Counted from the first letter of the stretch, positions 9,381 to 18,253 are shown. The stretch is 64,000 nucleotides of DNA from Frigoribacterium faeni (GCF_011761235.1 NZ_JAAOYW010000001.1:744781-808780); one strand, 5' to 3'. Notes: a model not told the origin generated them from the letters alone. Program-made: numbers and translations.

Positions 9381-10906
9381 GCGGCCACCCCCTGCCAGAT
9401 CTCGTCGGCGTAGGCACGCCAGGTCTTGGGTCGTTGACGGGCGATGTCGGCGACGAGCGAGTCGTGCAGCGCGTCGTCGGTGAGGAGGCGGCGCATCGCG
9501 TCGACGATGGCCGTGTCGTCCCGGGGGTCGACCTGCAGGCAGCCGCCGACCCGGGCGATCTCGTCCAGGCTGCCGAAGTCGCTGGTGACGACGGGCGCGC
9601 CGAGGGCGAGCGACTCGGCCACCGGCAGGCCGAAGCCCTCGTGCAGCGAGACGAAGACGCTGAAGCGGGCCCGGCCGAAGAGGCCCCAGAGGTCGTCGTC
9701 GCCCAGGCGCCGGTGGGACTCGACGTGCATTCCCTGCTTGGAGAGCGCCGCGACGCGCTTGTCGAAGTGCATGGTCGCGGTGCGGCTGCCCCCGCCGACG
9801 AAGACGATGCGGAACCGGTGGCCCTCCCGGTGCAGCAGCTCGGCGGCGAAGAGCACGGCGTCCTGGTTCTTGCGAGGCTCGTGGCTGCCCACGCAGAGGA
9901 TGACGGGGTCGGCGGAGCGATCGCGCACGACGCGTCCGGCGGCCGCCCGGGCGACGGCCGAGACCTCGGTGGCGAGGCTGGTCGTGACGACCTCGGGGCC
10001 CGTCAGGCCCTGGCTCGGCAGGGCGCTCACGAAGCCGCGGAACTCGTTCGCGGCCGACTCGCTGATGCCGTGCACCCGGCGCGAGTGCTTGACCAGGGTC
10101 AGGTAGTGGGCGAAGCGCTCCGACTCGGCGTTCGGCAGGGTGTCGGCCATCACGAGAGGGATGGCGTCGTACCCGATCACGTCGACGCGGTTGCCCGAGA
10201 ACCGGGCGATCGACGTGAGGGTGTCGCAGACGTGGAACGCCGGGACCTCGGCGACCAGCAGCACGCTGTCCCACGGGACGAGCACGTGCTCGACCGCGAG
10301 CTGCGCGTCGGTCAGGACGGGGTCGTCGGCCTTGGGCAGACGGCGGTCGCTCCAGTGCAGCACGCGGTCGCGCTGCAGCTCGGTGAGCTCGCGGTAGCCC
10401 GTGCTGTCCTGGTTCCAGGCGACGAGGCGGTGGGCCCGCTCGGGGTCGTCCTGCCACTCGGGCACCGTGTGCCGGACGACCCGCTGGATGCCCGTGTTGT
10501 GCTCGTACTTGGCGCAGAAGTCGACGTCGACGAGCACCGTGTCGCGGACGAGCTCGATGGTGCGCAGGCCGGAGTGCGTGCGCGACTGCACGTCGAGCGT
10601 CGTCTGCAGCACGCCGATCAGGGCCGTGGCGGGCGTCGACAGGAGCAGTGCCCGCGTCAGCTTGCCCATCTCGGCGACCGACGGGAACGTGCCCGTCAGG
10701 CCGACGTAGAGCAGCCACCGCGAGCGGTCGTCCGAGGAGGCGCGGGCGACGCGGGCGAGCGCGTCCAGCGTCCGAGAGGGGCTGAGACCGTCGACCTCGA
10801 CGCCGAGCGCGTCGGCCACGACCGCGAGCCGGGCGGCGAGCGCGCGGCGCAGGTCGTCGACCTCGCCGCCGACGACCTCCGGGTCGATCGGGACGACGGT
10901 GGTCAC
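9377..10906 (-). CDS. Glycosyltransferase family 4 (group 1)
   Basis: This is a 509-residue GT-B enzyme. About 140 N-terminal helical residues precede the NTGIQRVVRH block. GSHEPRKN occurs near residue 340 and HEGFGLPVAESL near residue 422, the latter holding the conserved Glu that contacts the donor. GTG 10906 overlaps the stop of the small coiled-coil gene (GTGA), and the stop overlaps the next GTG. The same order and motifs as in the downstream gene suggest tandem duplication, with each copy adding successive residues of one polymer (inference). Confidence 0.78.
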   Translation of the reverse strand: MTTVVPIDPEVVGGEVDDLRRALAARLAVVADALGVEVDGLSPSRTLDALARVARASSDDRSRWLLYVGLTGTFPSVAEMGKLTRALLLSTPATALIGVLQTTLDVQSRTHSGLRTIELVRDTVLVDVDFCAKYEHNTGIQRVVRHTVPEWQDDPERAHRLVAWNQDSTGYRELTELQRDRVLHWSDRRLPKADDPVLTDAQLAVEHVLVPWDSVLLVAEVPAFHVCDTLTSIARFSGNRVDVIGYDAIPLVMADTLPNAESERFAHYLTLVKHSRRVHGISESAANEFRGFVSALPSQGLTGPEVVTTSLATEVSAVARAAAGRVVRDRSADPVILCVGSHEPRKNQDAVLFAAELLHREGHRFRIVFVGGGSRTATMHFDKRVAALSKQGMHVESHRRLGDDDLWGLFGRARFSVFVSLHEGFGLPVAESLALGAPVVTSDFGSLDEIARVGGCLQVDPRDDTAIVDAMRRLLTDDALHDSLVADIARQRPKTWRAYADEIWQGVAA

Positions 10907-11151
10907 CGGCGCACCAGGCGACGGGCCACCTCGACGGCCGCCAGTCGACCGGCGGGGACGAACCCCACCTCCTTGGCCTTGTTGGAGAAGAGCTTCGCCG
11001 ACCGGAGCGGACGGGTGACGCGCCAGGACACGGTCTGCTGGATCGCCTGCAGGGCGTCGGTCACGTTCGAGGTGACCGTCAGCCAGTCGTCGAGCACGGC
11101 GTCGCGCAGTTCGTCGAGGTCGCGCTCGGCGTCCGTCCGGTCGTGGTCCAT
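10903..11151 (-). CDS. Small protein with SWRVTRPLR motif
   Basis: The protein has 82 residues: an acidic N-terminal helix (DAERDLDELRDAV), a polar helix, then QTVSWRVTRPLRSAK and a basic tail. There is no catalytic motif, signal peptide or membrane helix. The start is ATG 11151 rather than the longer frame to 11217, because GGAGGA lies 8 nt upstream of it. It is the first gene of the three-gene operon with two GT4 genes. SWRVTRPLR-like tails are usually fused to the ends of polysaccharide methyl- or glycosyltransferases in actinobacteria (family knowledge), so this may be a stand-alone version serving as an adaptor. The gene at 33167-33565 has the same tail. Confidence 0.65.
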   Translation of the reverse strand: MDHDRTDAERDLDELRDAVLDDWLTVTSNVTDALQAIQQTVSWRVTRPLRSAKLFSNKAKEVGFVPAGRLAAVEVARRLVRR

Positions 11152-11226
11152 CTGTGCTTCCTCCGAGGTCGTGCCTGCTCGTCGCCCGCGTCGACGGGAC
11201 GACGACGGCGTGCCCACGTGGGCGCT

Positions 11227-11239
11227 TGTCCCCCGAAAG
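11227..11239 (+). promoter_or_regulatory. Shared TGTCCCCCGAAAG element, copy 1
   Basis: An exact 13-mer in the divergent intergenic region before the secreted-protein operon at 11347. It recurs at 24019-24031 before another secreted-protein gene. It could be a regulator site; function unknown. Confidence 0.35.
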
Positions 11240-11285
11240 GGACGGTACGGATCGCTCCAGAACGCCCTGCCCGGTCTGTCGCGCC

Positions 11286-11303
11286 GTTAGCATATCGTCT
11301 AAC
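11286..11303. promoter_or_regulatory. Divergent promoter region with inverted repeat
   Basis: GTTAG and CTAAC flank an 8-nt AT-containing centre. The segment contains plus-strand -10 candidates (TAGCAT 11288-11293, TATCGT 11293-11298) and a minus-strand candidate (TATGCT, 11294-11289). It lies between the divergent genes starting at 11151 and 11347, so the palindrome may be an operator acting on both. Confidence 0.4.
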
Positions 11304-11346
11304 CCATCAGGCTCGGAGCAGGGTCCGTGCCGGAACGAGTGATCAC

Positions 11347-11964
11347 ATGAAGAGAGCCTCCATCATCACGTGGAGCATCGTCGGGGGCGTCGTCGTCGTG
11401 GGCGGGATCGTCACCGCCGTGGCCGTCGCGGCCTCCGACGGAGGTCCGGACGCGCAGCCGTCCGTGTCCCCCACGGCGAGCGCGGACGCCACCCCGAGCA
11501 CCACGCCCTCCCCCACCGTCGAGCCGAGCGCCGAGCCGTCCGACCCCGCGGACGACGGGTCGGCGGCCCCTGCGCCCTCCCCGTCGCCCACGAGCGCGGC
11601 GCCCGTCGGCCCCGGCCAGCAGACCACCCAGGTGCCCGCGCCCCCCGCGGCGGGCACGACCCCCGTCTCGGTCACGCCGTTCGTGACCTTCGACCAGTGG
11701 TCCGCGGCCGACGGCACCCTGACGGTCGGGGCGACGGTGCCCGAGGTCGTCGAGCAGGGCGGCGTCTGCACCCTCACCGCCACCATGGGCACGGCGTCCG
11801 TCTCCGGGTCGTTCACGGCCCTCCCCTCCGCGTCGAGCACCGACTGCGGCTCCATGGCTCTGACGAGCCCCTCCTTCAGCGCCGGGACGTGGACGGTGAG
11901 CGTCGCGTACGCGTCGCCCACCGCAGCCGGCACCCTCTCCGACTACGAGGTCACCATCCCATGA
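11347..11964 (+). CDS. Membrane-anchored secreted protein with Ser/Thr/Pro linker
   Basis: The 205-residue protein has a short basic N-terminus, one membrane helix (about residues 6-28, Val/Ile/Gly-rich) and about 75 residues of Ser/Thr/Pro/Ala low complexity resembling a wall-spanning linker. A domain of about 95 residues follows, with two Cys that could pair across a small beta-sandwich (GVCTLTATMG and STDCGSM). No LPXTG signal is present. The stop overlaps the ATG of the lysozyme-like gene (ATGA), so the two are co-translated. I infer a surface protein that helps place or regulate its partner in the wall; family not recognised. Confidence 0.65.
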   Translation: MKRASIITWSIVGGVVVVGGIVTAVAVAASDGGPDAQPSVSPTASADATPSTTPSPTVEPSAEPSDPADDGSAAPAPSPSPTSAAPVGPGQQTTQVPAPPAAGTTPVSVTPFVTFDQWSAADGTLTVGATVPEVVEQGGVCTLTATMGTASVSGSFTALPSASSTDCGSMALTSPSFSAGTWTVSVAYASPTAAGTLSDYEVTIP

Positions 11965-14126
11965 GACGACACTCCCGCTTCCTCGCCCTGGCCACCTCCG
12001 TGGCCGTCGCCGCCGGGCTCCTCACCGGGGTCTCGAGCCTCGTGCCGGCATCGCCGGCGACGGCTGCGGAAGCCGCGGAGTCCGCCTCCACGGCGGACGC
12101 GCGCAACTTCGACGCCGGCAACATCGTCAGCGACGCCACCTTCTACAACGCGGCGGCCATGACGGCCGACGGCGTGCAGGCGTTCCTCAACTCCCGGGTC
12201 GTGACCTGCAAGGGCTCGAACGGGCAGGCGTGCCTCAAGGACTACCGCTCGGCGACGCCCGCCCGGGCCGCCGACGCCTACTGCGGCGCCCTCGGCGGCA
12301 GCTCGAACGAGACCGCCGCGTCGGTCGTGCACCGAGTGGGCCAGGCCTGCGGCATCAACCCGCAGGTGCTGCTCGTGATGCTGCAGAAGGAGCAGGGCCT
12401 CGTCACCTCGACGGCGCCCACCGCCACGGCCTACAAGATCGCGATGGGCTACGGCTGCCCCGACACCGCGGCCTGCGACACCCGCTACTACGGCTTCGCC
12501 AACCAGGTCTACAACGCCGCCCACCAGTTCCAGCGGTACACGAAGACGAGCTCGTCGTGGAGCTACCAGCCCGGCCGCACGAGCAACGTCCTGTACAACC
12601 CCAACGCGGCGTGCGGCACGAAGAGCGTGCGCATCGCCAACCAGGCGACGGCGAACCTCTACATCTACACGCCGTACACGCCCAACCCGGCCGCGCTGGC
12701 CGCGGGCTACGGCACGGGCGACGGCTGCAGCGCGTACGGCAACCGCAACTTCTACCTCTACTTCACCGACTGGTTCGGCAGCCCCTCCAACTGGCTGCAG
12801 GCGCCGTCCTTCGAGGGCGGCTCGGTGTCCGGCTGGCAGTGGAGCAACGGCTTCATCAACCGCGTGGCGGTGAACAACGCCGGCCAGGCGCAGTCGGGCA
12901 ACTACTTCCTCGCCACGAACACGAGCGTGGGGAGCCGGGCCGTCACGCAGGACGTCCGGCGCACGACCAACGTGGGCGAGCAGGCGACGGCGACGGTGTG
13001 GCTGCGTTCCGGCGCGGCGAAGGAGTTCAAGGGCAAGGTCGTCGTCTGGGGCCTCGGCGGCACCCAGGAGGTGGCCGAGAAGTCGTTCACGGTCGGCCAG
13101 ACCTGGACCAAGGTGCAGGTCGCCCTCCCCGTCCGCGCGAGCTCGCACAGCACCATCCGGCTAGACGTCTACATGGGGACCACCGGCTCCGACCTCTGGA
13201 TGGACAACACCTCGCTCGCGTTCGGCCGCGCGCCGGAGCAGCAGAACGTCATGATCGACCCGTCGTTCGAGCGCGGCTCGTTCGGGGCGTGGACGCCGGG
13301 CAACGGCAACATCAACCGGCAGGTCTACAACGACCCCTCCCTCGCGCAGAACGGCTCGTGGTTCGCCGCCGCCAACACGCCCGTCGCCGGCCGCAGCTTC
13401 GCCCAGGAGGTGCCCGTGCAGGCGGGACCGGACCAGACGTGGACGGCCACGGTGTGGCTCCGCTCGACCTCGAGCACGCCCTACAAGGGCACCTTCGCCC
13501 TCTGGGGCCTCGGCGGGTCGCGCAACGTCGTCGGGCAGGCCGACTTCTCGGTGGGCTCGAGCTGGCAGAGGTTCCAGGTGAACCTCGGCACCGGGAACGT
13601 CACGCCGAAGTCGCTCAAGCTCGAGGTCTACATGAAGACCGCGAACGGCCAGACCCTCTGGCTCGACAACGGCAGCATCAGCAAGCAGCTGCTCGCGAAC
13701 CCCGGGTTCGAGGGCGGCCAGACCGCGGGCTGGGTGACGAGCGGCCGCGGCATGAACTTCGCCACGTACACGAAGGCCACCAGCGGCGTCGCGCCGGCGT
13801 CGGGCACGCACTTCGCGGCGACCAACACCACCACGGCCGGGACCTCGCTGTCCCAGACGGTGGCCCGGCAGACGGCGCCCGGCGAGACCTACACGGCCGT
13901 CGTCTACGTCAAGAGCGGCACCGCCGCTCCCTTCTCGGGCCGGCTGGCGCTGTGGGGCCTCGGCGGCACCGCCGAGGCGGCGAGCACGTCGTTCACCACG
14001 ACGGGTCAGTGGACACGGGTGGAGGTGGCGCTGCCGACGAGGTCGGCGCACAGCCAGCTGAAGTTCGAGGTCTACGAGGACTCCGTGAACAACACGATGT
14101 TCCTCGACGCGGGCTCCCTGTACTGA
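11961..14126 (+). CDS. Secreted lysozyme-like protein with three C-terminal beta-sandwich repeats
   Basis: The protein has 721 residues with a Sec signal peptide ending near AATAAEA. A domain at about residues 45-270 contains INPQVLLVMLQKEQG, in which the Glu sits where lysozyme- and transglycosylase-like folds keep their catalytic acid, then AMGYGCPDT and a pattern of Cys. Three repeats of about 150 residues start near residues 276, 428 and 575, each opening with (N/D)PSFE-like and containing WGLGG. They resemble carbohydrate-binding CBM4/9-like modules. It probably binds glycans and may cleave peptidoglycan; hydrolysis is inference. It follows a membrane-anchored protein with an ATGA overlap. 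Confidence 0.65.
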   Translation: MRRHSRFLALATSVAVAAGLLTGVSSLVPASPATAAEAAESASTADARNFDAGNIVSDATFYNAAAMTADGVQAFLNSRVVTCKGSNGQACLKDYRSATPARAADAYCGALGGSSNETAASVVHRVGQACGINPQVLLVMLQKEQGLVTSTAPTATAYKIAMGYGCPDTAACDTRYYGFANQVYNAAHQFQRYTKTSSSWSYQPGRTSNVLYNPNAACGTKSVRIANQATANLYIYTPYTPNPAALAAGYGTGDGCSAYGNRNFYLYFTDWFGSPSNWLQAPSFEGGSVSGWQWSNGFINRVAVNNAGQAQSGNYFLATNTSVGSRAVTQDVRRTTNVGEQATATVWLRSGAAKEFKGKVVVWGLGGTQEVAEKSFTVGQTWTKVQVALPVRASSHSTIRLDVYMGTTGSDLWMDNTSLAFGRAPEQQNVMIDPSFERGSFGAWTPGNGNINRQVYNDPSLAQNGSWFAAANTPVAGRSFAQEVPVQAGPDQTWTATVWLRSTSSTPYKGTFALWGLGGSRNVVGQADFSVGSSWQRFQVNLGTGNVTPKSLKLEVYMKTANGQTLWLDNGSISKQLLANPGFEGGQTAGWVTSGRGMNFATYTKATSGVAPASGTHFAATNTTTAGTSLSQTVARQTAPGETYTAVVYVKSGTAAPFSGRLALWGLGGTAEAASTSFTTTGQWTRVEVALPTRSAHSQLKFEVYEDSVNNTMFLDAGSLY

Positions 14127-14137
14127 TCCCCTCCGCC

Positions 14138-14161
14138 GGCCCCGGTGCCGCGCCGGGGGCC
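14138..14161 (+). terminator. Hairpin after the lysozyme-like gene
   Basis: GGCCCCGG pairs with CCGGGGGCC (one bulged G) around a 7-nt loop, 12 bp after the stop and upstream of the gmd promoter. There is no clear T-tract, so the termination role is moderate. Confidence 0.4.
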
Positions 14162-14192
14162 CGTGACACGGGTCCGCGACGCGGCACCTGGC

Positions 14193-14198
14193 TAGAAT
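14193..14198 (+). promoter_or_regulatory. -10 box of the gmd operon
   Basis: TAGAAT lies 34 nt before the gmd ATG. It gives a short leader containing AGGA at 14223-14226, well spaced for ribosome binding, so this promoter differs from the leaderless ones in the window. Confidence 0.5.
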
Positions 14199-14232
14199 GT
14201 CGTGTCGGCCGGAACGAACGATAGGAACAACA

Positions 14233-15222
14233 ATGACCAAGCGCGCCCTCATCACCGGGATCACGGGACAGGACGGCATGTACCTCAGCCGCCTCCTCCT
14301 CTCGAAGGGATACGAGGTCTACGGACTCGTCCGTGGCCAGAACAACCCGAAGATCCCCGTGATCGCCGAGTGGGCGCCCGAGGTCAAGATCCTGACGGGC
14401 GACCTGCTCGACCAGTCCAGCCTGCTGCGCGCCCTCAACAGCGCCAAGCCCGACGAGGTCTACAACCTCGGCGCCATCTCGTTCGTCGCCTACTCGTGGG
14501 AGAACGCACAGCTCACCAGCCAGGTCACCGGCCTCGGCGTGCTGAACATGCTCGAGGCGATCCGTCTCTACGCGGGCGACGACATCGGCAAGGTCCGCTT
14601 CTACCAGGCGTCCTCGTCCGAGATGTTCGGCCGCGTGCAGGAGGTCCCCCAGAAGGAGACCACCCTGCTGTGGCCCCGCTCGCCCTACGGCGTCGCGAAG
14701 GTCTTCGGCCACTACATGACCATCAACTACCGCGAGTCGTACGGCATGCACGCCTCGTCGGGCGTGCTGTTCAACCACGAGTCGCCGCTCCGCGGACCGG
14801 AGTTCGTCACCCGCAAGATCAGCATCGCCGTCGCCCGCATAGCGCTCGGCCTGCAGGACCAGCTCAGCCTCGGCAACCTCGACGCCAAGCGCGACTGGGG
14901 CTTCGCGGGCGACTACGTCGAGGCCATGTGGCGCATGCTGCAGCAGGACGAGGCCGACGACTACGTCATCTCGACGGGCGAGACCTACTCGGTCCGCCAG
15001 TTCCTCGACATCGCGTTCAACCACGTCGGCATCTCCGACTGGGAGAAGCACGTCTTCCAGGACCCGCAGTTCTTCCGCCCCGCCGAGGTCGACCTCCTCA
15101 TCGGCGACTCGGCCAAGGCCCGCGAGACCCTCGGCTGGACCCCGGCCACGAAGTTCGAGACGCTCGTGACGATGATGGTCGACGCCGACATGGAGCGCGA
15201 GAAGGCCGCGCAGGGCAAGTAA
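14233..15222 (+). CDS. gmd: GDP-mannose 4,6-dehydratase
   Basis: The enzyme converts GDP-mannose to GDP-4-keto-6-deoxymannose in the cytoplasm. The 329-residue protein has NAD motif [10 protein letters not shown], the SSSEMFG strand, YGVAK as the YxxxK dyad, and the family-specific NHES...FVTRKI loop and [13 protein letters not shown] substrate motif. Length is slightly short of the usual 340-370. The start at ATG 14233 has AGGA 6 nt upstream; an upstream in-frame ATG at 14197 lies inside the promoter. It is followed 3 bp later by a second GMD-like gene, so both probably act in one GDP-6-deoxyhexose pathway. Confidence 0.88.
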   Translation: MTKRALITGITGQDGMYLSRLLLSKGYEVYGLVRGQNNPKIPVIAEWAPEVKILTGDLLDQSSLLRALNSAKPDEVYNLGAISFVAYSWENAQLTSQVTGLGVLNMLEAIRLYAGDDIGKVRFYQASSSEMFGRVQEVPQKETTLLWPRSPYGVAKVFGHYMTINYRESYGMHASSGVLFNHESPLRGPEFVTRKISIAVARIALGLQDQLSLGNLDAKRDWGFAGDYVEAMWRMLQQDEADDYVISTGETYSVRQFLDIAFNHVGISDWEKHVFQDPQFFRPAEVDLLIGDSAKARETLGWTPATKFETLVTMMVDADMEREKAAQGK

Positions 15223-15225
15223 GGC

Positions 15226-16185
15226 ATGTCCCGCGCGCTCGTCACCGGGATCGCCGGTCAGACCGGAAGCTACCTCGCCGAGCACCTCGTGGCCCAGGGC
15301 CACGAGGTGCACGGCGTGGTCCGTGACGCGGGAGGCGCGGACCACGCGCCCCTCGTCGAGAACGGCGTCCCCGCCGAGGCCGTCCTGCACGTCGGCGACC
15401 TCACCGACCACGAGCGGATGCGCGCCCTGGTGCTCGACGTGCGGCCGGACGTCGTCGTCAACCTCGCCGCCCTGAGCAGCGTCGCGCAGTCGTGGCGCAG
15501 GCCGGTCGAGACGAGCCTGCTCAACGGGACCGCCGTCGCGGCGCTCCTCGCGGCGGTGGCCGAGCTCAACGCCGACGGCGGCGACGCCGGCTTCGTCCAG
15601 GCCTCGAGCGCCGAGATCTTCGGGCAGGCGGCCGAGTCGCCGCAGACCGAGTCGACCCGTGTCGCCCCCGTCAACCCGTACGGGGCCGCGAAGGCCTACG
15701 CGCACCTCCTCGTCGGCGCCTACCGCGCCGCCGGCATGCGGGCCTCGGGAGTCGTGCTCTACAACCACGAGTCGCCCCGCCGACCCGAGCAGTTCGTGAC
15801 GCGCAAGATCACGGCGTCGGCCGCCCGCATCGCCCGGGGCGAGCAGGACGAGCTCGTGCTCGGCGACCTCACGGTGCGGCGCGACTGGGGCTGGGCGCCC
15901 GACTACGCCGAGGCGCTCGCCCGCGTCGCGACGTCCGACGTCGCGGACGACTTCGTCGTGGCGACGGGCGAGTCGCACAGCATCCAGGACTTCGTCGACG
16001 CGGCCTTCGCCCGCGTCGGCATCGACGACACGACGGGCCTCGTGCGCAGCGACGCCGAGTTCGTCCGGCCCGTCGACGCGACGGAGCTCCGCGGCGACGC
16101 CACCCGCATCCGCGAGGCGCTGGGCTGGGCGCCGACCCGGTCGTTCACCGAGATCGTCTCGGCCATGGTCGACGCCGACCGCTGA
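15226..16185 (+). CDS. Second GMD-like SDR (dehydratase or 4-keto-reductase)
   Basis: The 319-residue protein is an extended SDR with [38 protein letters not shown] and [13 protein letters not shown]. All match GDP-mannose 4,6-dehydratase more than the Rmd/GMER reductases, which lack the NHES loop. Two GMDs in tandem would be redundant, so one may have become the 4-keto reductase that yields GDP-D-rhamnose or a related sugar (inference). It starts 3 bp after the first copy and is followed by two glycosyltransferases. I cannot decide between dehydratase and reductase from sequence alone. Confidence 0.72.
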   Translation: MSRALVTGIAGQTGSYLAEHLVAQGHEVHGVVRDAGGADHAPLVENGVPAEAVLHVGDLTDHERMRALVLDVRPDVVVNLAALSSVAQSWRRPVETSLLNGTAVAALLAAVAELNADGGDAGFVQASSAEIFGQAAESPQTESTRVAPVNPYGAAKAYAHLLVGAYRAAGMRASGVVLYNHESPRRPEQFVTRKITASAARIARGEQDELVLGDLTVRRDWGWAPDYAEALARVATSDVADDFVVATGESHSIQDFVDAAFARVGIDDTTGLVRSDAEFVRPVDATELRGDATRIREALGWAPTRSFTEIVSAMVDADR

Positions 16186-16192
16186 CCCCGCA

Positions 16193-16207
16193 GCACCGTC
16201 GCGGTGC
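16193..16207 (+). other. Small perfect hairpin between gmd-like and GT4 genes
   Basis: GCACCG-TCG-CGGTGC forms a 6-bp stem directly after the stop. The downstream GT4 gene is on the same strand and has its own GAGGAG site at 16233, so this may attenuate or protect the mRNA end. Role unproven. Confidence 0.3.
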
Positions 16208-16246
16208 GACCCGCCGCGCCACCGACCGACCCGAGGAGCACCACCC

Positions 16247-17386
16247 GTGAGCACCACCGTCCTCCTCGACGCGACCTCGATCCCCGCCGACTCCGGCGGG
16301 GTCGGACGCTACCTCCGTGAGCTGGTGCCCGAGCTGGCGCGCCGGGACGACCTCGTGCTGCACGTCGCGTGCCAGCGGCGCGACGTCGCGTGGCTCGAGC
16401 ACGACGCCCCGTCCGCCGTGCTGCACCCCGTGCCCGAGTCGACCACCTCGGTCGCGCGTCGGCTGCTCTGGGAGCAGACCGCCCTCCCCCGCCTCGCGCG
16501 CCGCGTCCGGGCCGACGTCGTCCACTCCCCGCACTACACGATGCCCCTGCTGGTGCGCGCCGCCCGGGTGGTCACGCTGCACGACGCGACGTTCTTCTCG
16601 CACCCCGAGCTGCACGGGCGCCTCAAGGGCCCGTTCTTCCGACGCTGGATCCGCGTCGCCGCCCGGCACGCCGACCGCTGCATCGCCCCGAGCCGGGCCA
16701 CGGCCGACGAGGTCGGTCGCTGGGCGGGCACGCCGTCGCACCCCGTCGCCGTGTCGTTCCACGGCGTCGACACGGAGCGCTACAGCCCCGCCGGCCGCCG
16801 GCTCGAGGCCGAGATGCGTCGCGAGCTCGGCCTCGGCGACGCCCCCTACCTCGCCTTCGTCGGCACGATCGAGCCGCGCAAGAACGTGGGCCCGCTGCTC
16901 GACGCGGTGACCCGGCTGGCGGAGCGACGGCCGGATCTGGCACCGCGCCTCCTGCTGGCCGGAGGCCGCGGGTGGGACGACGCGGCGGTGGCGCGCCTCG
17001 AGGGCGCGACGCCCGACGACCCCTGGCGCTGGCTCGGCTACGTCGACGAGCGCCTGCTGCCCGCGTTCCTGGCCTCGTCGGCCCTGGTCGCCTACCCCAG
17101 CGTGGCCGAGGGCTTCGGCCTGCCGGTGCTCGAGGCCCTCGCGAGCGGCGTCCCCGTCGTGACGACCGACCGACTCGCCGCGCCCGAGGTCGGCGGCGAC
17201 GTGGCCGTGTACTGCGAGCCCGACGCGGACTCGCTCGGGCGCACGCTCGAGGCGCTGCTCGACGACGAGCCGCGACGCACCGAGCTCGGCGCCCGAGGTC
17301 GCGACCGCGCGCTCACCTTCACCTGGCGCCGCACGGCGGCCGAGCACGCCGACGTCTACACGGCCGCGGCACGGAGCGCCTCGTGA
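16247..17386 (+). CDS. Glycosyltransferase family 4 (group 1)
   Basis: The protein has 379 residues in a GT-B fold. The N-terminal half opens with DATSIPADSGGVGRY, which holds the glycine-rich acceptor loop, followed by VHSPHYTMPL and TLHD. The C-terminal half has GTIEPRKN near residue 205 and EGFGLPVLEALASG near residue 287. The layout resembles mannosyl- or rhamnosyltransferases of O-antigen type clusters. The GTG 16247 start is supported by GAGGAG 8 nt upstream. The gene lies right after the GDP-sugar pathway genes, so a GDP-deoxyhexose donor is plausible but unproven. The stop overlaps the next GTG (GTGA). Confidence 0.8.
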   Translation: MSTTVLLDATSIPADSGGVGRYLRELVPELARRDDLVLHVACQRRDVAWLEHDAPSAVLHPVPESTTSVARRLLWEQTALPRLARRVRADVVHSPHYTMPLLVRAARVVTLHDATFFSHPELHGRLKGPFFRRWIRVAARHADRCIAPSRATADEVGRWAGTPSHPVAVSFHGVDTERYSPAGRRLEAEMRRELGLGDAPYLAFVGTIEPRKNVGPLLDAVTRLAERRPDLAPRLLLAGGRGWDDAAVARLEGATPDDPWRWLGYVDERLLPAFLASSALVAYPSVAEGFGLPVLEALASGVPVVTTDRLAAPEVGGDVAVYCEPDADSLGRTLEALLDDEPRRTELGARGRDRALTFTWRRTAAEHADVYTAAARSAS

Positions 17387-18246
17387 CGGGCGTCCTCTGC
17401 GTCACGGTGACGTACAACCCCGGCGACACCCTCGCCGCCTTCGTCGACTCCCTGCTGCCCGCGGGGTTCCCGCCCGGCCGCCTCCTCGTGGTCGACAACG
17501 GCTCGACCGACGGGGCCCCGGAGGCGGTCAGCGGCTCCCACGAGCACGTCACCCTGGTGCGCGCCCCCGGCAACGTGGGCTACGGCAGCGCGGCCAACAT
17601 CGGCGCCGCCCGTGCCCAGGACGACGAGCAGTGGCTGCTCGTCTGCAACCCGGACACGATCGCGACCCCGGAGACGGTGACGCGCCTCCTCGAGGCCGCC
17701 CGGGACGCGCCGCGCGCCGGAGTGCTCGGACCGCGCATCCTCGACCCCGACGGCACCGTGTACCCGTCGGCGCGCGCCCTGCCCTCGATCCGGACGGGGA
17801 TCGGGCACGCGCTGCTGTCGGGCGTGTGGCCGGCGAACCCGTGGACGCGGCGCTACCAACAGCGCGACGTCTCGTCGTCCGCCGAGACCTCGACGGTCGG
17901 CTGGCTGTCGGGGGCGTTCCTGCTCGTGCGCCGCGAGGCCTTCGAGCAGGTCGGCGGCTTCGACGACGACTTCTTCATGTACTTCGAGGACGTCGACCTC
18001 GGTCGGCGCATGGCCGCGGCCGGCTGGTCGAACCTGTTCGTGCCCTCGGCCGAGGTGATGCACATCGGCGGCGAGAGCACCGCGAGGGCGGCCGACGTCA
18101 TGGTGCGGGCGCACCACGCCTCCGCCCACCGCTACATCGCGAAGACGCACCCGGGCCTGCTCTGGCGGCCCGTGGTCGCCGCCGTGGGCGTCGGCCTGCG
18201 GGTGCGGGCGGCCCTCAGCATCGCCGCCGGTCGCCGGCACGGCTGA
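17383..18246 (+). CDS. GT2 glycosyltransferase, WbbL rhamnosyltransferase-like
   Basis: This is a 287-residue GT2 protein. It has VTVTYNPGD at the start, VDNGSTDG, NVGYGSAANIG, metal-binding CNPDT near residue 88, and the MYFEDVDLGRRMAAAGW block near residue 198 with its catalytic Asp. This combination is typical of WbbL-like rhamnosyltransferases that use dTDP-L-rhamnose (family knowledge), and both rml loci are in this window. Translation is coupled to the upstream GT4 through GTGA. A basic C-terminal tail may touch the membrane. The donor remains inferred. Confidence 0.78.
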   Translation: MTGVLCVTVTYNPGDTLAAFVDSLLPAGFPPGRLLVVDNGSTDGAPEAVSGSHEHVTLVRAPGNVGYGSAANIGAARAQDDEQWLLVCNPDTIATPETVTRLLEAARDAPRAGVLGPRILDPDGTVYPSARALPSIRTGIGHALLSGVWPANPWTRRYQQRDVSSSAETSTVGWLSGAFLLVRREAFEQVGGFDDDFFMYFEDVDLGRRMAAAGWSNLFVPSAEVMHIGGESTARAADVMVRAHHASAHRYIAKTHPGLLWRPVVAAVGVGLRVRAALSIAAGRRHG

Positions 18247-18253
18247 CGCGGAC

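Noticed and set aside
11152-11217. Longer N-terminus for the 82-aa SWRVTRPLR protein
   Set aside because: The upstream ATG gives a Ser/Arg-rich extension over the ribosome site that serves ATG 11151.
13993-16257. Minus-strand ORF opposite the gmd genes
   Set aside because: Shadow of two well-supported SDR genes; Asp/Gly/Arg-biased translation.
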